A DNA stretch of 64,000 nt from Oscillospiraceae bacterium (GTDB lineage Bacteria; Bacillota; Clostridia; Oscillospirales; CAG-272). The notes under the pieces were generated by a model. That model saw nothing but the letters and a program-made list of their open reading frames with translations. It was not told the DNA's origin and made no database searches. Shown here in pieces: positions 38,591-48,589 of the stretch. Position numbers and translations under genes: made by a program. Positions within the stretch are counted from its first letter, which is position 1; every line of letters starts with the position of its first letter. Where the stretch lies: assembly GCA_015064505.1 (NCBI GenBank), contig SVSB01000003.1:24122-88121 (forward strand). The letters are read 5' to 3'.

Positions 38591-39826
38591 ATGGATATTT
38601 CATTAAACCGACCAAAATTCAAAGAACGCATACGGGCTGTTCCATCAAAAAGCGAGGCGCACCGAGCGATGATATGCGCGGCACTGGGAAGAAGAACGGT
38701 ATTCATGCCCTGCCCCGTTACGAATAACGATATAGAGGCTACAGCAAGATGCCTGACGGCTCTCGGAGCACGGCTTACCTACGAAGAGGGCGGATATACC
38801 GTTACTCCCATAAAAGAAGTGCCTGCCTCCGCAAAATGCGATTGCGGTGAATCGGGCACCACTCTCCGCTTTATGATACCCCTTTGCGCGGCCCTTGGCT
38901 GCGAAACGGAAATTACCATGCACGGACGCCTTCCCGAAAGACCTCTCTCCCCTCTTGATACAATGCTTACGGAAAAGGGCGTTTCTGTTAACAAAGACGG
39001 CAACGTTCTGAAAATAAGCGGCACACTTCCGAAAAAAGAAAGCTGGGAGATAGCGGGCAACGTTTCTTCTCAATTTATCAGCGGAATGCTGTTTGCCCTC
39101 ACCGTTGCGGGAGGAACGCTTACCGTAACGGGAAATACCGAAAGCAAGCCCTATATAGATATGACGAAAAGCGTAATATCGGCTTGCGGAGGCAAAATAG
39201 AGGAAGCGGAAAACACCTATAAGGTTCGCGCCGCCGTTCCTCTTGACACTCCCTCCCCGCTCCCCGTGGGAGGCGATTGGTCGGGCGCGGCGTTCCCCAT
39301 TGCCATCGGCGTAACGGCCAAAAGAAAAGTTACCGTCTGCGGACTTGATATAAACAGCACTCAGGGAGACAAAGCGATAATCTCCGTTCTGCGCCGAATG
39401 GGTGCAAAAATAACCGTGTGCGGTGACGCAGTCACTGCCCATCCGTCGGATCTTACGGGATGCACCGTTGATTGCGCGGATATTCCCGACCTTGTTCCCG
39501 TGCTTGCCGTTGCGGCGCTTACGGCAAAGGGTAAGACCGAGTTTATAAACGCCGCAAGGTTAAGGCTTAAAGAAAGTGACCGTCTTTCCGCCACCGCGGA
39601 GCTTATCAAAAAGCTTGGCGGCAACGTTACGGAGCACCCCGACGGACTTACGGTTTACGAAAGTACCCTTACGGGCGGAAGGGTAAACAGCCATAACGAC
39701 CACAGAATAGCAATGAGCGCCGCAGTCGCCGCCTTTTTTGCGGAAGGCTGTGTGACGGTTACGGACGCACAATGCGCAGATAAATCTTATCCCACCTTCT
39801 GGGAGGAATTCGAGGCACTCAAATGA
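38591..39826 (+). CDS. aroA: 3-phosphoshikimate 1-carboxyvinyltransferase (EPSP synthase)
   Basis: CGESGTTLRFMIPLCAALG; GNVSSQFISGMLFAL; RLRLKESDRLSATAELIKKLGG; NSHNDHRIAMSAAVAA. Confidence 0.97.
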   Translation: MDISLNRPKFKERIRAVPSKSEAHRAMICAALGRRTVFMPCPVTNNDIEATARCLTALGARLTYEEGGYTVTPIKEVPASAKCDCGESGTTLRFMIPLCAALGCETEITMHGRLPERPLSPLDTMLTEKGVSVNKDGNVLKISGTLPKKESWEIAGNVSSQFISGMLFALTVAGGTLTVTGNTESKPYIDMTKSVISACGGKIEEAENTYKVRAAVPLDTPSPLPVGGDWSGAAFPIAIGVTAKRKVTVCGLDINSTQGDKAIISVLRRMGAKITVCGDAVTAHPSDLTGCTVDCADIPDLVPVLAVAALTAKGKTEFINAARLRLKESDRLSATAELIKKLGGNVTEHPDGLTVYESTLTGGRVNSHNDHRIAMSAAVAAFFAEGCVTVTDAQCADKSYPTFWEEFEALK

Positions 39827-42060
39827 GCACATCCTACGGAAACAATCTTAATCTATACGTAGACGGCGGCTCACACGATCCGTCCATATCCATGAAGCTT
39901 GAGGGCTTCCCCGCGGATATCGAGATTGATATGGAGGAGCTTAAGGCGTTTCTTTCTCGACGCGCTCCGGGCAAAGGCCCCCACGCCACCGCCCGTAAGG
40001 AGGCGGACTTCCCCGTTTTTTCAACGGGCATCGTTAACGGCAAGACCACGGGCGGCCCCATCCACGCGGTAATATACAACAAGGATATGCGCCCTTCCGA
40101 TTATAACTATAACGACGTTCCCCGCCCCGGTCACGCGGATTACACTGCGGTAATGAAGTACGGCAAGGACGTTAACATCAGCGGCGGCGGGCATTTTTCG
40201 GGCAGACTTACCGCCCCCTACTGCATCGCGGGCGGTCTTTGCAAGCAGTATTTAAAAACTCTTGGTATTGACGTCTTTGCACATATATACTCCGTTGCCG
40301 ACGTCTGCGATACTCCCTTTGACGGGGCGAACGTAAGCAGTGCGGAGAAAAAAGCGCTGGCGGGCAAGGAGATTGCCGTACTTGACGACGCAAAGGGCGA
40401 AAAGATGCTTGAAGCCACGGCCGCGGCAAAAGCGGAGGGCGATTCCGTGGGCGGCGTTATCGAATGTGCCGTTATCGGCATAGACGCGGGTCACGGAGAG
40501 CATATGTTTGCAGGGGTTGAGGGGCGTATTTCCTCGGCACTGTACGCAATTCCCGCCGTTAAGGGCGTGGAATTCGGCGCGGGCTTCGGTGCCGCACGTA
40601 TGAAAGGCTCCGAAAATAACGATCCGTTCATCATCAAGAACGGGGAAGTAAGCACGGGGACCAACAACTGCGGCGGCATACTCGGCGGTATGACCAACGG
40701 TATGCCCATTATATGCCGTGCTGCGATAAAGCCCACCCCCTCCATTGCAAAGGAGCAGGACAGTGTTTCCCTTTCCGCTATGGAAGCGCGCAAGCTTACC
40801 GTTGGCGGCAGACACGATCCCTGCATCGTTTTCCGCGCCGTTGCGGCAGTGGAAGCGGCAGTTGCCGTGGCGATAACCGATATTCTCCTTGATAAATCGC
40901 CGAAGAACGCGGAAGCAACGGATCTTTCCGTACTGCGCGAGAAGATAGACCGTTGCGACAGAAGGATAGTTGAGACCTTCTGTGAGAGAATGGATATTAC
41001 TCTGGGCGTTGCGGAATATAAAAAGCAGAGGGGACTCCCCGTGCTTGACTCCGCAAGAGAAAAGCAACTGCTTGATAAAATAGAAAAGCTTGCGGGCGAC
41101 GAGCTTGGCGGATACGCCCACGTGCTGTATAACACTCTGCTTTCCGTAAGCCGCGCCCGTCAGCACAAGATGCTCGGCGGTTGCGGCGAGGAGGCAAAAA
41201 AGCTTACCGCCGCCATTGAGGAGACGAAGAACCTTCCGTTCCCCGAAAAGGCAACGGTATGCGTGCAGGGCGTGAGCGGCGCGTTCTCCGAGACTGCCGC
41301 AAGAAAGATGGTAAAGGAACCGGAGCTTACCTTTAAGCCCAGTTTTCTTTCCGTTGTGGAGGCCGTGGAAAATGGCGAATGCCGCTACGGCATCCTTCCA
41401 ATAGAAAACAGCACCGCAGGCGCGGTAACGGGCATCTATTCCCTGCTTCTCAAGCACCCCGTCTACATCGTGCGCTCCGCGTACGTTGGCGTTGAGCACA
41501 ATCTGCTTGCCCCCTCGGGCGCAAGACTTGAGGATATCAAGGAGGTCTACTCCCACGAGCAGGCAATAAACCAATGCTCCGTATTTTTAAAGGAGCTTGG
41601 TGACGTTAAGCTTACCTACTGTCCCAATACCGCCCTTGCGGCACGGATGGTTGCCGAAAGCGGCAGAAAAGACATTGCAGCCCTCTCCTCCCTCTCTTGC
41701 GCGGAGATATACGGACTTGACGTGCTTAAGGAAAGCGTTCAGGATAACAGCGGCAACCGCACAAGATTCGTATGCATCTCCAAAAAGCCCGAAATATATG
41801 AAAACTCCGTCATTACCGACGTAATAGCGTCCACGAAAAACGAGCCGGGTGCACTTGCATCCCTGCTTACGCGAATCTACACCTTTGATATAAATATTAA
41901 AAAGCTTGAGTCCATGCCTCTTGCCGACGGTGCAAGCGGATTCTACCTATCCCTTGAGGAGCCTGCAGACTCCCCCGCTCTCGGCGAGGCACTTACGTCC
42001 GTTGAGGAATACGGCACCGTATTCCGCTGGCTCGGCACCTATCCGGAGGCACTATGCTGA
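39823..42060 (+). CDS. Trifunctional fusion: chorismate synthase - chorismate mutase - prephenate dehydratase (with ACT domain)
   Basis: AroC part MSTSYGNNLNLYVDGGSHDPSI...RPGHADYTAVMKYG...GGRHDPCIVFRAV; CM part LSVLREKIDRCDRRIVETFCERMDITLGVAEYK; PDT part GVSGAFSETAARKM...GILPIENSTAGAV...NRTRFVCI; ACT part TKNEPGALASLLTRIYTFDINIKKLES; one uninterrupted frame. Confidence 0.95.
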   Translation: MSTSYGNNLNLYVDGGSHDPSISMKLEGFPADIEIDMEELKAFLSRRAPGKGPHATARKEADFPVFSTGIVNGKTTGGPIHAVIYNKDMRPSDYNYNDVPRPGHADYTAVMKYGKDVNISGGGHFSGRLTAPYCIAGGLCKQYLKTLGIDVFAHIYSVADVCDTPFDGANVSSAEKKALAGKEIAVLDDAKGEKMLEATAAAKAEGDSVGGVIECAVIGIDAGHGEHMFAGVEGRISSALYAIPAVKGVEFGAGFGAARMKGSENNDPFIIKNGEVSTGTNNCGGILGGMTNGMPIICRAAIKPTPSIAKEQDSVSLSAMEARKLTVGGRHDPCIVFRAVAAVEAAVAVAITDILLDKSPKNAEATDLSVLREKIDRCDRRIVETFCERMDITLGVAEYKKQRGLPVLDSAREKQLLDKIEKLAGDELGGYAHVLYNTLLSVSRARQHKMLGGCGEEAKKLTAAIEETKNLPFPEKATVCVQGVSGAFSETAARKMVKEPELTFKPSFLSVVEAVENGECRYGILPIENSTAGAVTGIYSLLLKHPVYIVRSAYVGVEHNLLAPSGARLEDIKEVYSHEQAINQCSVFLKELGDVKLTYCPNTALAARMVAESGRKDIAALSSLSCAEIYGLDVLKESVQDNSGNRTRFVCISKKPEIYENSVITDVIASTKNEPGALASLLTRIYTFDINIKKLESMPLADGASGFYLSLEEPADSPALGEALTSVEEYGTVFRWLGTYPEALC

Positions 42061-43304
42061 ACGACCGTATAAAATTCCGCTCGGGACTTCTGGGCAAAAC
42101 GCTGAAGCACAGCCATTCCCCCGCAATACACGCGCTCCTCGGAAATCCCGATTACAGACTCTTTGAAGTTGAGGAAGAGAACGTATGCGAGTTTCTCAAG
42201 GGGGATTTTGACGGTATAAACGTTACTATCCCCTACAAAAAGACCGTAATGCCCTATTTGCATTATATATCCCCCGAGGCGCTGGAGATCGGTGCGGTCA
42301 ATACGATCGTGCGAAGAAAAGACGGTCTTTACGGTTATAATACCGATATATACGGCTTTGAGATGACGCTGAAGCGGGCGGATATTTCTCTTAAGGGTAA
42401 AAAGATCCTCGTGCTCGGCAGCGGCGGTGCGGCACAGACCGCACTGTACGCGGCAAAGAAGCACGGCGGTCACCCCCATACCGTTTCCCGTACGGGTGTG
42501 CTTAATTACGAAAACGTCAAAAAAATACACGCCGATGCGGATATCATAATAAACACCACCCCCGTAGGAATGTACCCGAATAACGGCAGCACTCCCCTAT
42601 CCCTTGAAGGCTTTACGAGGCTTGAAGCGGTTATCGATATTATCTATAACCCTTACAAGACCGCGCTGATGCTTGAAGCGGAAAAGCGCGGTATAAAAGC
42701 GGTATCCTCCCTTGATATGCTCTTTTATCAAGCGGTGCGCGCCTGTGAGCTGTTCTTTGACAGAGAAATCGATCTGACGGAAGCGGAAAGGCTGTATCTC
42801 AGATTTGAAGCGGACAGACGCAATATTACCCTTGTGGGTATGCCCGGCAGCGGCAAAAGCACCGTGGGAAAAACCCTGGCAAAAAAGCTTGGCAGAGTGT
42901 TCGTTGACACGGACGAGCTGATCGAGGCTGAGAGCAATATGACCTGCTCCGATATAATAAAGGAGTGCGGAGAAGAAGAGTTCAGAAGACGGGAAAGCGA
43001 AGCCGTTAAAAAAGCGGGCGCTATGACCAATGCCGTTATCGCCACGGGCGGCGGCGTGGTTACAAGACCCGAAAACACCGACCCCCTGCGGCAGAATTCA
43101 AAAATATATTTTCTGCAAAGAGATCTTTCCCTCCTTGCAACGGAGGGCCGTCCCCTATCTGCTATGCACGGTGTATGCACCCTTTACGAAAAGCGTCTGC
43201 CCCTTTATAAAAGCCTGGCAGACTTCACCGTTGAGGTAACGGAGCCTGATGAGACCTCGGAAAAGATAATAAAGGAGCATTACGATGAAGATACTTGTGA
43301 TTAA
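42054..43304 (+). CDS. Bifunctional shikimate dehydrogenase - shikimate kinase
   Basis: Aro[55 protein letters not shown]; Aro[35 protein letters not shown]. Confidence 0.95.
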   Translation: MLNDRIKFRSGLLGKTLKHSHSPAIHALLGNPDYRLFEVEEENVCEFLKGDFDGINVTIPYKKTVMPYLHYISPEALEIGAVNTIVRRKDGLYGYNTDIYGFEMTLKRADISLKGKKILVLGSGGAAQTALYAAKKHGGHPHTVSRTGVLNYENVKKIHADADIIINTTPVGMYPNNGSTPLSLEGFTRLEAVIDIIYNPYKTALMLEAEKRGIKAVSSLDMLFYQAVRACELFFDREIDLTEAERLYLRFEADRRNITLVGMPGSGKSTVGKTLAKKLGRVFVDTDELIEAESNMTCSDIIKECGEEEFRRRESEAVKKAGAMTNAVIATGGGVVTRPENTDPLRQNSKIYFLQRDLSLLATEGRPLSAMHGVCTLYEKRLPLYKSLADFTVEVTEPDETSEKIIKEHYDEDTCD

Positions 43305-43716
43305 CGGCCCCAATCTTAATATGCTGGGTCTGCGGGAGCCGAACATTTACGGCAGGACCACTTACGCGGATCTTTGCGCCCTTATAGAAAAGCGTTGCGC
43401 AGAGCTTGGCTGTGAATGCGAGCTTTACCAATCCAACCACGAGGGCGATATCGTTGATAAGATACAGGCGGCTTACGGCGTTTTCGACGCCATCGTCATA
43501 AATCCCGGCGGATATACCCACACCAGCGTTGCAATACTGGACGCACTAAAGGCGGTATCCATTCCCACGGCAGAGGTGCATATCTCCGACGTTGACAACC
43601 GTGAGGAATTCCGCAAATTCTCATACGTTTCCCTATATGCGGAAATTAAGATCGCAGGCCACGGCATAAACGGATATACCGAAGCCGTTGAATACTTTGT
43701 AAATAAAAACAGATAG
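43285..43716 (+). CDS. aroQ: Type II 3-dehydroquinate dehydratase
   Basis: [73 protein letters not shown]. Confidence 0.97.
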   Translation: MKILVINGPNLNMLGLREPNIYGRTTYADLCALIEKRCAELGCECELYQSNHEGDIVDKIQAAYGVFDAIVINPGGYTHTSVAILDALKAVSIPTAEVHISDVDNREEFRKFSYVSLYAEIKIAGHGINGYTEAVEYFVNKNR

Positions 43717-43730
43717 GATGGTAAAATACA

Positions 43731-44762
43731 ATGTCTATGATCTATGAAAAGAAGCTCCCCACCCCCGTTGAGGTAAAGGAGCAATACCCCATAACCTTCA
43801 GTGCTGAGCAGACCAAGGCAAAGCTGGATGCGGAAATAGCAAAGGTATTCCGCGGTGAAAGCGATAAGAAGCTTCTTATCATCGGCCCCTGCTCCGCAGA
43901 CCGCGAGGACGCGGTAATGGAATACTGCTCACGCCTTAAGAGAGTGCAGGAGCAGGTAAGCGATAAGCTTATCCTTATCCCCAGAATATACACAAACAAG
44001 CCCCGCACCACGGGCGACGGCTACAAGGGAATGCTCTATCAGCCCGACCCCAACCAAAGGCCCGACCCCTTCCACGGTATTCTTGCCATCCGAGCACTGC
44101 ACACCCGCGTGCTTACGGAGCTTGGTCTTTGCACCGCAGACGAGATGCTCTACCCCACCAACTACGGCTATCTTTCCGATCTGCTTTCCTACGTTGCGGT
44201 AGGTGCCCGCTCTGTGGAAAATCAGGAGCACCGTCTTGTTTCCAGCGGAATCGACGTTCCCGTAGGTATGAAGAACCCCACGGGCGGCGATCTCTCCGTT
44301 ATGATGAACGCCATCGTTGCCGCAACCCATCAGCACACCTTTATTTACCGCGAATGGGCAGTAAGCACCAAGGGTAATCCCTTGGCACACGCCATCCTCC
44401 GCGGCTACGTTGATAAAAACGGCAAGAGCCTGCCAAACTACCACTACGAGGATCTTAAGACCCTCTGCGAGCTTTACGCAAAATCGGAGATCGCAAATCC
44501 CGCTCTTATCGTTGATACCAACCACTCCAACAGCGGCAAAAAGTATCAGGAGCAGCCCCGTATATGCAAGGACGTGCTTTACAGCTGCCGCCACGATGCA
44601 GACGTAGCTAAGCTGGTTAAGGGCTTTATGATAGAAAGCTACATTGAGGAAGGCAATCAGAAGATAGCCGCAGACGACGTATTCGGTAAGTCCATCACCG
44701 ACCCCTGCCTCGGCTGGGATGCAAGCGAAAAGCTTATTCTGGAGCTTGCGGATATCCTCTGA
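43731..44762 (+). CDS. 3-deoxy-7-phosphoheptulonate synthase, class I (AroF/G/H type)
   Basis: IIGPCSADREDAVMEYC; YTNKPRTTGDGYKGMLYQPDPN; GARSVENQEHRLVSSGIDVPVGMKNPTGGD; DTNHSNSGKKYQEQ. Confidence 0.97.
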   Translation: MSMIYEKKLPTPVEVKEQYPITFSAEQTKAKLDAEIAKVFRGESDKKLLIIGPCSADREDAVMEYCSRLKRVQEQVSDKLILIPRIYTNKPRTTGDGYKGMLYQPDPNQRPDPFHGILAIRALHTRVLTELGLCTADEMLYPTNYGYLSDLLSYVAVGARSVENQEHRLVSSGIDVPVGMKNPTGGDLSVMMNAIVAATHQHTFIYREWAVSTKGNPLAHAILRGYVDKNGKSLPNYHYEDLKTLCELYAKSEIANPALIVDTNHSNSGKKYQEQPRICKDVLYSCRHDADVAKLVKGFMIESYIEEGNQKIAADDVFGKSITDPCLGWDASEKLILELADIL

Positions 44763-44847
44763 TATTCTTTCACTTGCGATTTGCAAAAAAATGTTATATA
44801 ATAAATGGGAAGGCACCGCCTTCCCATTTCCCATTTTCGGAGGCGTT

Positions 44848-45678
44848 ATGAGCAAGATATTGAAGCCGGAGGACTACGAGGAGCCCGTTTGCCCCTTTTG
44901 TACCGATGCTTATAAAACGGAAAAGCCGCGGGAAAGCGTGCCCGTGGACAGAATAATATCAAAGCTTGATTCCTATTTTGCCAAAAACGATACGGAGGGC
45001 GCCGCGCGCCATCTTGCATACTGGCTATCTGAATGCGACCGCGTTTGCGATATGCGGGGGAAGCTTTCCCTGCTTGACGAGCAGATGGGTCTGATGCGCA
45101 AGATGGGAAATAACGAAGCCGCCACCGCCGCCGCAAAGGAAGCGCTGGCACTTATCCCGCGGCTTAAGCAGGAGAATACCAGATGCCACGGAACCGTACT
45201 GCTGAACGCCGCAACGGTGCACAAGGCTTTTGGCAGAAACTCGGAGGCAATTGCCCTTTATAACGAAGCACAGCGCATCCTTGAAGCCATCGGAGCGGAG
45301 GAAGCGTTGCTTGCGGGTCTTTATAACAATAAGGCGATAGCCCATATCTCCCTGAAGGAATACGGTGCGGCAGAGGAGCTCTTTAACAAGGCACTCGACA
45401 TAATGCTCCGCACACCGGGTGGAGAATGCGACGCCGCCATAACTTACCTGAACACCGCAGACCTGATCGTTGCACAAAAGGGCGCGGAAGCGGGCGAAAA
45501 GGAAATTGAAGCCTGCCTTGACAAGGCAGAGGAGCTTCTTGAAAAAATAAACGAACGCACCGACGGATACTACGCCTTCGTGTGCGAAAAATGCGCACCC
45601 GTGTTTATGCACTACGGCAGATTTTTATATTCCAAAGAATTATCAGCAAGGGCGGAAAAGCTATATGAAAGGTCTTGA
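44848..45678 (+). CDS. Tetratricopeptide-repeat protein
   Basis: GTVLLNAATVHKAFGRNSEAIALYNEAQRILEAIG / AGLYNNKAIAHISLKEYGAAEELFNKALDIM; overlaps the following DUF4037 gene. Confidence 0.8.
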   Translation: MSKILKPEDYEEPVCPFCTDAYKTEKPRESVPVDRIISKLDSYFAKNDTEGAARHLAYWLSECDRVCDMRGKLSLLDEQMGLMRKMGNNEAATAAAKEALALIPRLKQENTRCHGTVLLNAATVHKAFGRNSEAIALYNEAQRILEAIGAEEALLAGLYNNKAIAHISLKEYGAAEELFNKALDIMLRTPGGECDAAITYLNTADLIVAQKGAEAGEKEIEACLDKAEELLEKINERTDGYYAFVCEKCAPVFMHYGRFLYSKELSARAEKLYERS

Positions 45679-46609
45679 AATTGCAAAGGAATATTACAGG
45701 CAGTTCGGCGCGCCGATGATTGCGGAGCGCTTCCCCGAGCTTGAGGGCGTTATTGCCTGCGGACTTGCGGGGGACGGCTCCGAGTGCTTCGGCTACGACG
45801 ACGACATATCCACCGACCACGATTTTGAACCTGGCTTTTGTATGTTTATTCCCGATGGGGATATTATAGACAGCCGCACCGAGTTCCGCCTTGAGAGGGC
45901 GTACGCCTCTCTTCCCTCGGAATTCTTCGGTCTTAAGCGCCAAAAGGTAAACCCCGTGGGAGGCAAAAGACGGGGCGTTATCCGCATCGGCGACTTTTTT
46001 GAGCCGCGCACGGGTCTGCGCGGAGGCTTTGAAACCGAGATGCAAAGGTTAAGCGTGCCTGATTTTTACATAGCCGCCGCCATAAACGGCGAGATATTCC
46101 GCGACGATCTGGGCATTATCACGGAGATAAGAGAAGGCCTTGCGGATATACCCGAAAACGTACTGCGCAAGAAGCTTGCGGGCAGTCTTATTATGATGGC
46201 ACAATCGGGAGTATATAATTACAAGCGCTGTGTACAGCACGGCGAGACGGGCGCCGCCCAGCTTGCCGCGGCGGAATTCGTGCGCCACACCATGCAGGCG
46301 GTCTTTCTGCTGAACCGCCGCCACCGCCCGTTCTATAAATGGTCCTTCCGCGCCATGCGGGAGCTTCCCATTCTCGGCTCTCTCACAGAGCCCCTTGAGT
46401 ACCTCATCACCACCGATAATATGCAGGATATGGCAAAGATGAAAACGGAGATAATCGAGGATATCGCGGTTCTCGTCTCCGAGGAGCTGAAGGCGCAGAA
46501 GCTGACGGCAAACGTCTGCGACGATCTTGAAAAGCACGCATATTCGGTAAACGACGGAATAACCGATAACGAGATACGCAATCTGCATATTATGTATGCA
46601 ATCAACTGA
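45665..46609 (+). CDS. DUF4037 domain protein (nucleotidyltransferase-like)
   Basis: KGLEIAKEYYRQFGAPMIAERFPELEGVIACGLAGDGSECFGYDDDISTDHDFEPGFCMF. Confidence 0.85.
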   Translation: MKGLEIAKEYYRQFGAPMIAERFPELEGVIACGLAGDGSECFGYDDDISTDHDFEPGFCMFIPDGDIIDSRTEFRLERAYASLPSEFFGLKRQKVNPVGGKRRGVIRIGDFFEPRTGLRGGFETEMQRLSVPDFYIAAAINGEIFRDDLGIITEIREGLADIPENVLRKKLAGSLIMMAQSGVYNYKRCVQHGETGAAQLAAAEFVRHTMQAVFLLNRRHRPFYKWSFRAMRELPILGSLTEPLEYLITTDNMQDMAKMKTEIIEDIAVLVSEELKAQKLTANVCDDLEKHAYSVNDGITDNEIRNLHIMYAIN

Positions 46610-46621
46610 CGAGGTGCATTT

Positions 46622-47206
46622 TTGCTTTTTCTTTCTTTAATTGCCGAAATGGAGCCGCCCCAAAAGGACACGGCAGAAAAAATATACGAGCTTTACGGCA
46701 GCAAGATCTACGGTCTTGCGCTTCAGTTTTTGAAGAACAAGCACGACGCAGAGGATGTTTTGTGTGAAGTGCTGATAAAAATCATTGAAAATATTGATAA
46801 TTTTGTTGATATTGACAGCACAAAAACCGCATCTCTGATCGTTATATATACCAGAAGCACCGCAATAGACTGCTACCGAAAGCGCAAGCGCCGCTTTAAG
46901 CACGAGACCTTGCCCTCTTTTGAGGACGAGGACGGGGAGCTGACGGAAATTGAATTGCCGTCAACGGAAAGCACGGAGGGCACCGTTATCGCGGCAGAAA
47001 GCTCAAAGGAAATACGAAGCGCATTGGAAGCGCTTCCCGCCCGACAGCTTGACGCCATCAAGCTGATCTACGCCATGGGATATTCCTATAAGGAGGCGGC
47101 AAAGATAATGGGCATCACGGAAAGCGCCGTTGCCTCACTTATTCAAAGGGGCAAAGAAAATCTCAAAAAAATAATGGGGGATAAACTGTATGAATACCTT
47201 GGATAA
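46622..47206 (+). CDS. ECF-like RNA polymerase sigma factor (TTG start)
   Basis: IYGLALQFLKNKHDAEDVLCEVLIKI; ALPARQLDAIKLIYAMGYSYKEAAKIMGITESAVASLIQRGKENLKKIM. Confidence 0.88.
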   Translation: MLFLSLIAEMEPPQKDTAEKIYELYGSKIYGLALQFLKNKHDAEDVLCEVLIKIIENIDNFVDIDSTKTASLIVIYTRSTAIDCYRKRKRRFKHETLPSFEDEDGELTEIELPSTESTEGTVIAAESSKEIRSALEALPARQLDAIKLIYAMGYSYKEAAKIMGITESAVASLIQRGKENLKKIMGDKLYEYLG

Positions 47207-47873
47207 CGGTATTGACCGCATACTTGCAAAAGCGGCAAACGAAGCTGTCAATGCAGATGCCGCACTGCTTGAAGGCTTTGCCGATACGCAGCTTCCCAAG
47301 GACGTCAGCCTCCGCGCCGCCGCCACGGTTAAAACAGGCAAGCACCGCACGTCTTTTGGCAGGCTGTATAAAAAAGCTGTCGGCGTTGCCGCCGCCCTCA
47401 TTGCCGTTATCAGCCTTGCCTATGCCGTAAACATCTACGCTACCTACGAACGCCAAGAGATCTGGGGCATTGATATTGTTGATAAAGGCGATCATTTCAT
47501 AGTATCAATAGTTTCAACGCAACGCTCCAAAAACGTTGTTGAGGAAAAACGTGCACCTTCTATAGAACCGGAAAACGCAGACGAAAAAACAGAACAAGAT
47601 TTGATCACGGCATACGTTATTACTTATTCTCAAAACGGTTCTACGGTAATGAGATTTTCACAGTACTGCTCCATGGACGCATCATGTAAATATGATGACG
47701 ATTGCACCTTTTCAGAAACTTGGATAAAGAACAACAAAGCGCTTTACACATTCTTCGGACAGTCCGGTCGCTCAGAAGTATGGTGGTTCGACGGGGAGTA
47801 TTTCTACACAATAACGAGCTATGACGGACTACCCGTTGAAGAATTAGTGCGCATTGCAAACTCCGTTGGTTGA
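47190..47873 (+). CDS. Single-TM protein downstream of and overlapping the sigma gene, possible anti-sigma factor (DUF4367-like C-terminus)
   Basis: VGVAAALIAVISLAYAVNIYA TM; EVWWFDGEYFYTITSYDGLPVEELVRIANSVG. Confidence 0.65.
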   Translation: MNTLDNGIDRILAKAANEAVNADAALLEGFADTQLPKDVSLRAAATVKTGKHRTSFGRLYKKAVGVAAALIAVISLAYAVNIYATYERQEIWGIDIVDKGDHFIVSIVSTQRSKNVVEEKRAPSIEPENADEKTEQDLITAYVITYSQNGSTVMRFSQYCSMDASCKYDDDCTFSETWIKNNKALYTFFGQSGRSEVWWFDGEYFYTITSYDGLPVEELVRIANSVG

Positions 47874-48018
47874 TTTGCACAAAGCTACATCGTCATTCTG
47901 TACATTCCTTACAAATTTTGTTTTTTTGATTATTTTTTTAAAAAATACCGAACAAAATCGAATCTTCCATTCGTTATATGTAATGCAGGAGGAAATATCA
48001 AAACGAAAGGAGCAACAA

Positions 48019-48420
48019 ATGAAAAAATTAGTCATAATTCTTTTAACCTGTTTTCTCATAATGATCTGTGTGATTCCGCAAAACGTTAATGCTGCGCTTA
48101 ATTATGTCAACATAGACTCGATAAGAACAACATTGACATATTCCAACTGTACCGGCTACGTTCAAGTTTTCGTTTCAGCTCTTGACTCATCCGCAGAAAC
48201 ATCCGTTTCTGCACGCTTGTATGTGAAAGCCACCAGCGGAAAATGGATAGAAGTGACACCTGATTGGGACACGCAAACAGCAACAGGTGATTCAAACAAT
48301 TTTTTGTTCTCGTTTGACGGTACGCAGGGAGCGCGGTACAAGATTGATGTCAGTGTCTCCGTAACAATCGACGGCTACACTGAAACAGACACCGACACAG
48401 TAGAAGGCTCTTGTTTCTAA
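48019..48420 (+). CDS. Small secreted protein, unknown function
   Basis: MKKLVIILLTCFLIMICVIPQNVNA signal peptide; beta-rich mature part; good RBS gaaaggagcaac. Confidence 0.6.
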   Translation: MKKLVIILLTCFLIMICVIPQNVNAALNYVNIDSIRTTLTYSNCTGYVQVFVSALDSSAETSVSARLYVKATSGKWIEVTPDWDTQTATGDSNNFLFSFDGTQGARYKIDVSVSVTIDGYTETDTDTVEGSCF

Positions 48421-48589
48421 ATATCCAAACCGTAAAACAAGCTTCTTCAAAACAAATTTTAAAACAAAAGATAAAAACAAATATTTCCCTCTTGCTCCGT
48501 TGCCCAAGACTTGATTTGAAGTACGGAATTATCAAGCCGTAAGTAACGCGACCGCATACGCAACCCGTACGATACGAAAGGACACAAAA

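Noticed and set aside
40252-41574. 440-aa minus-strand ORF
   Set aside because: Antisense to the AroC-CM-PDT fusion; no recognisable motif.
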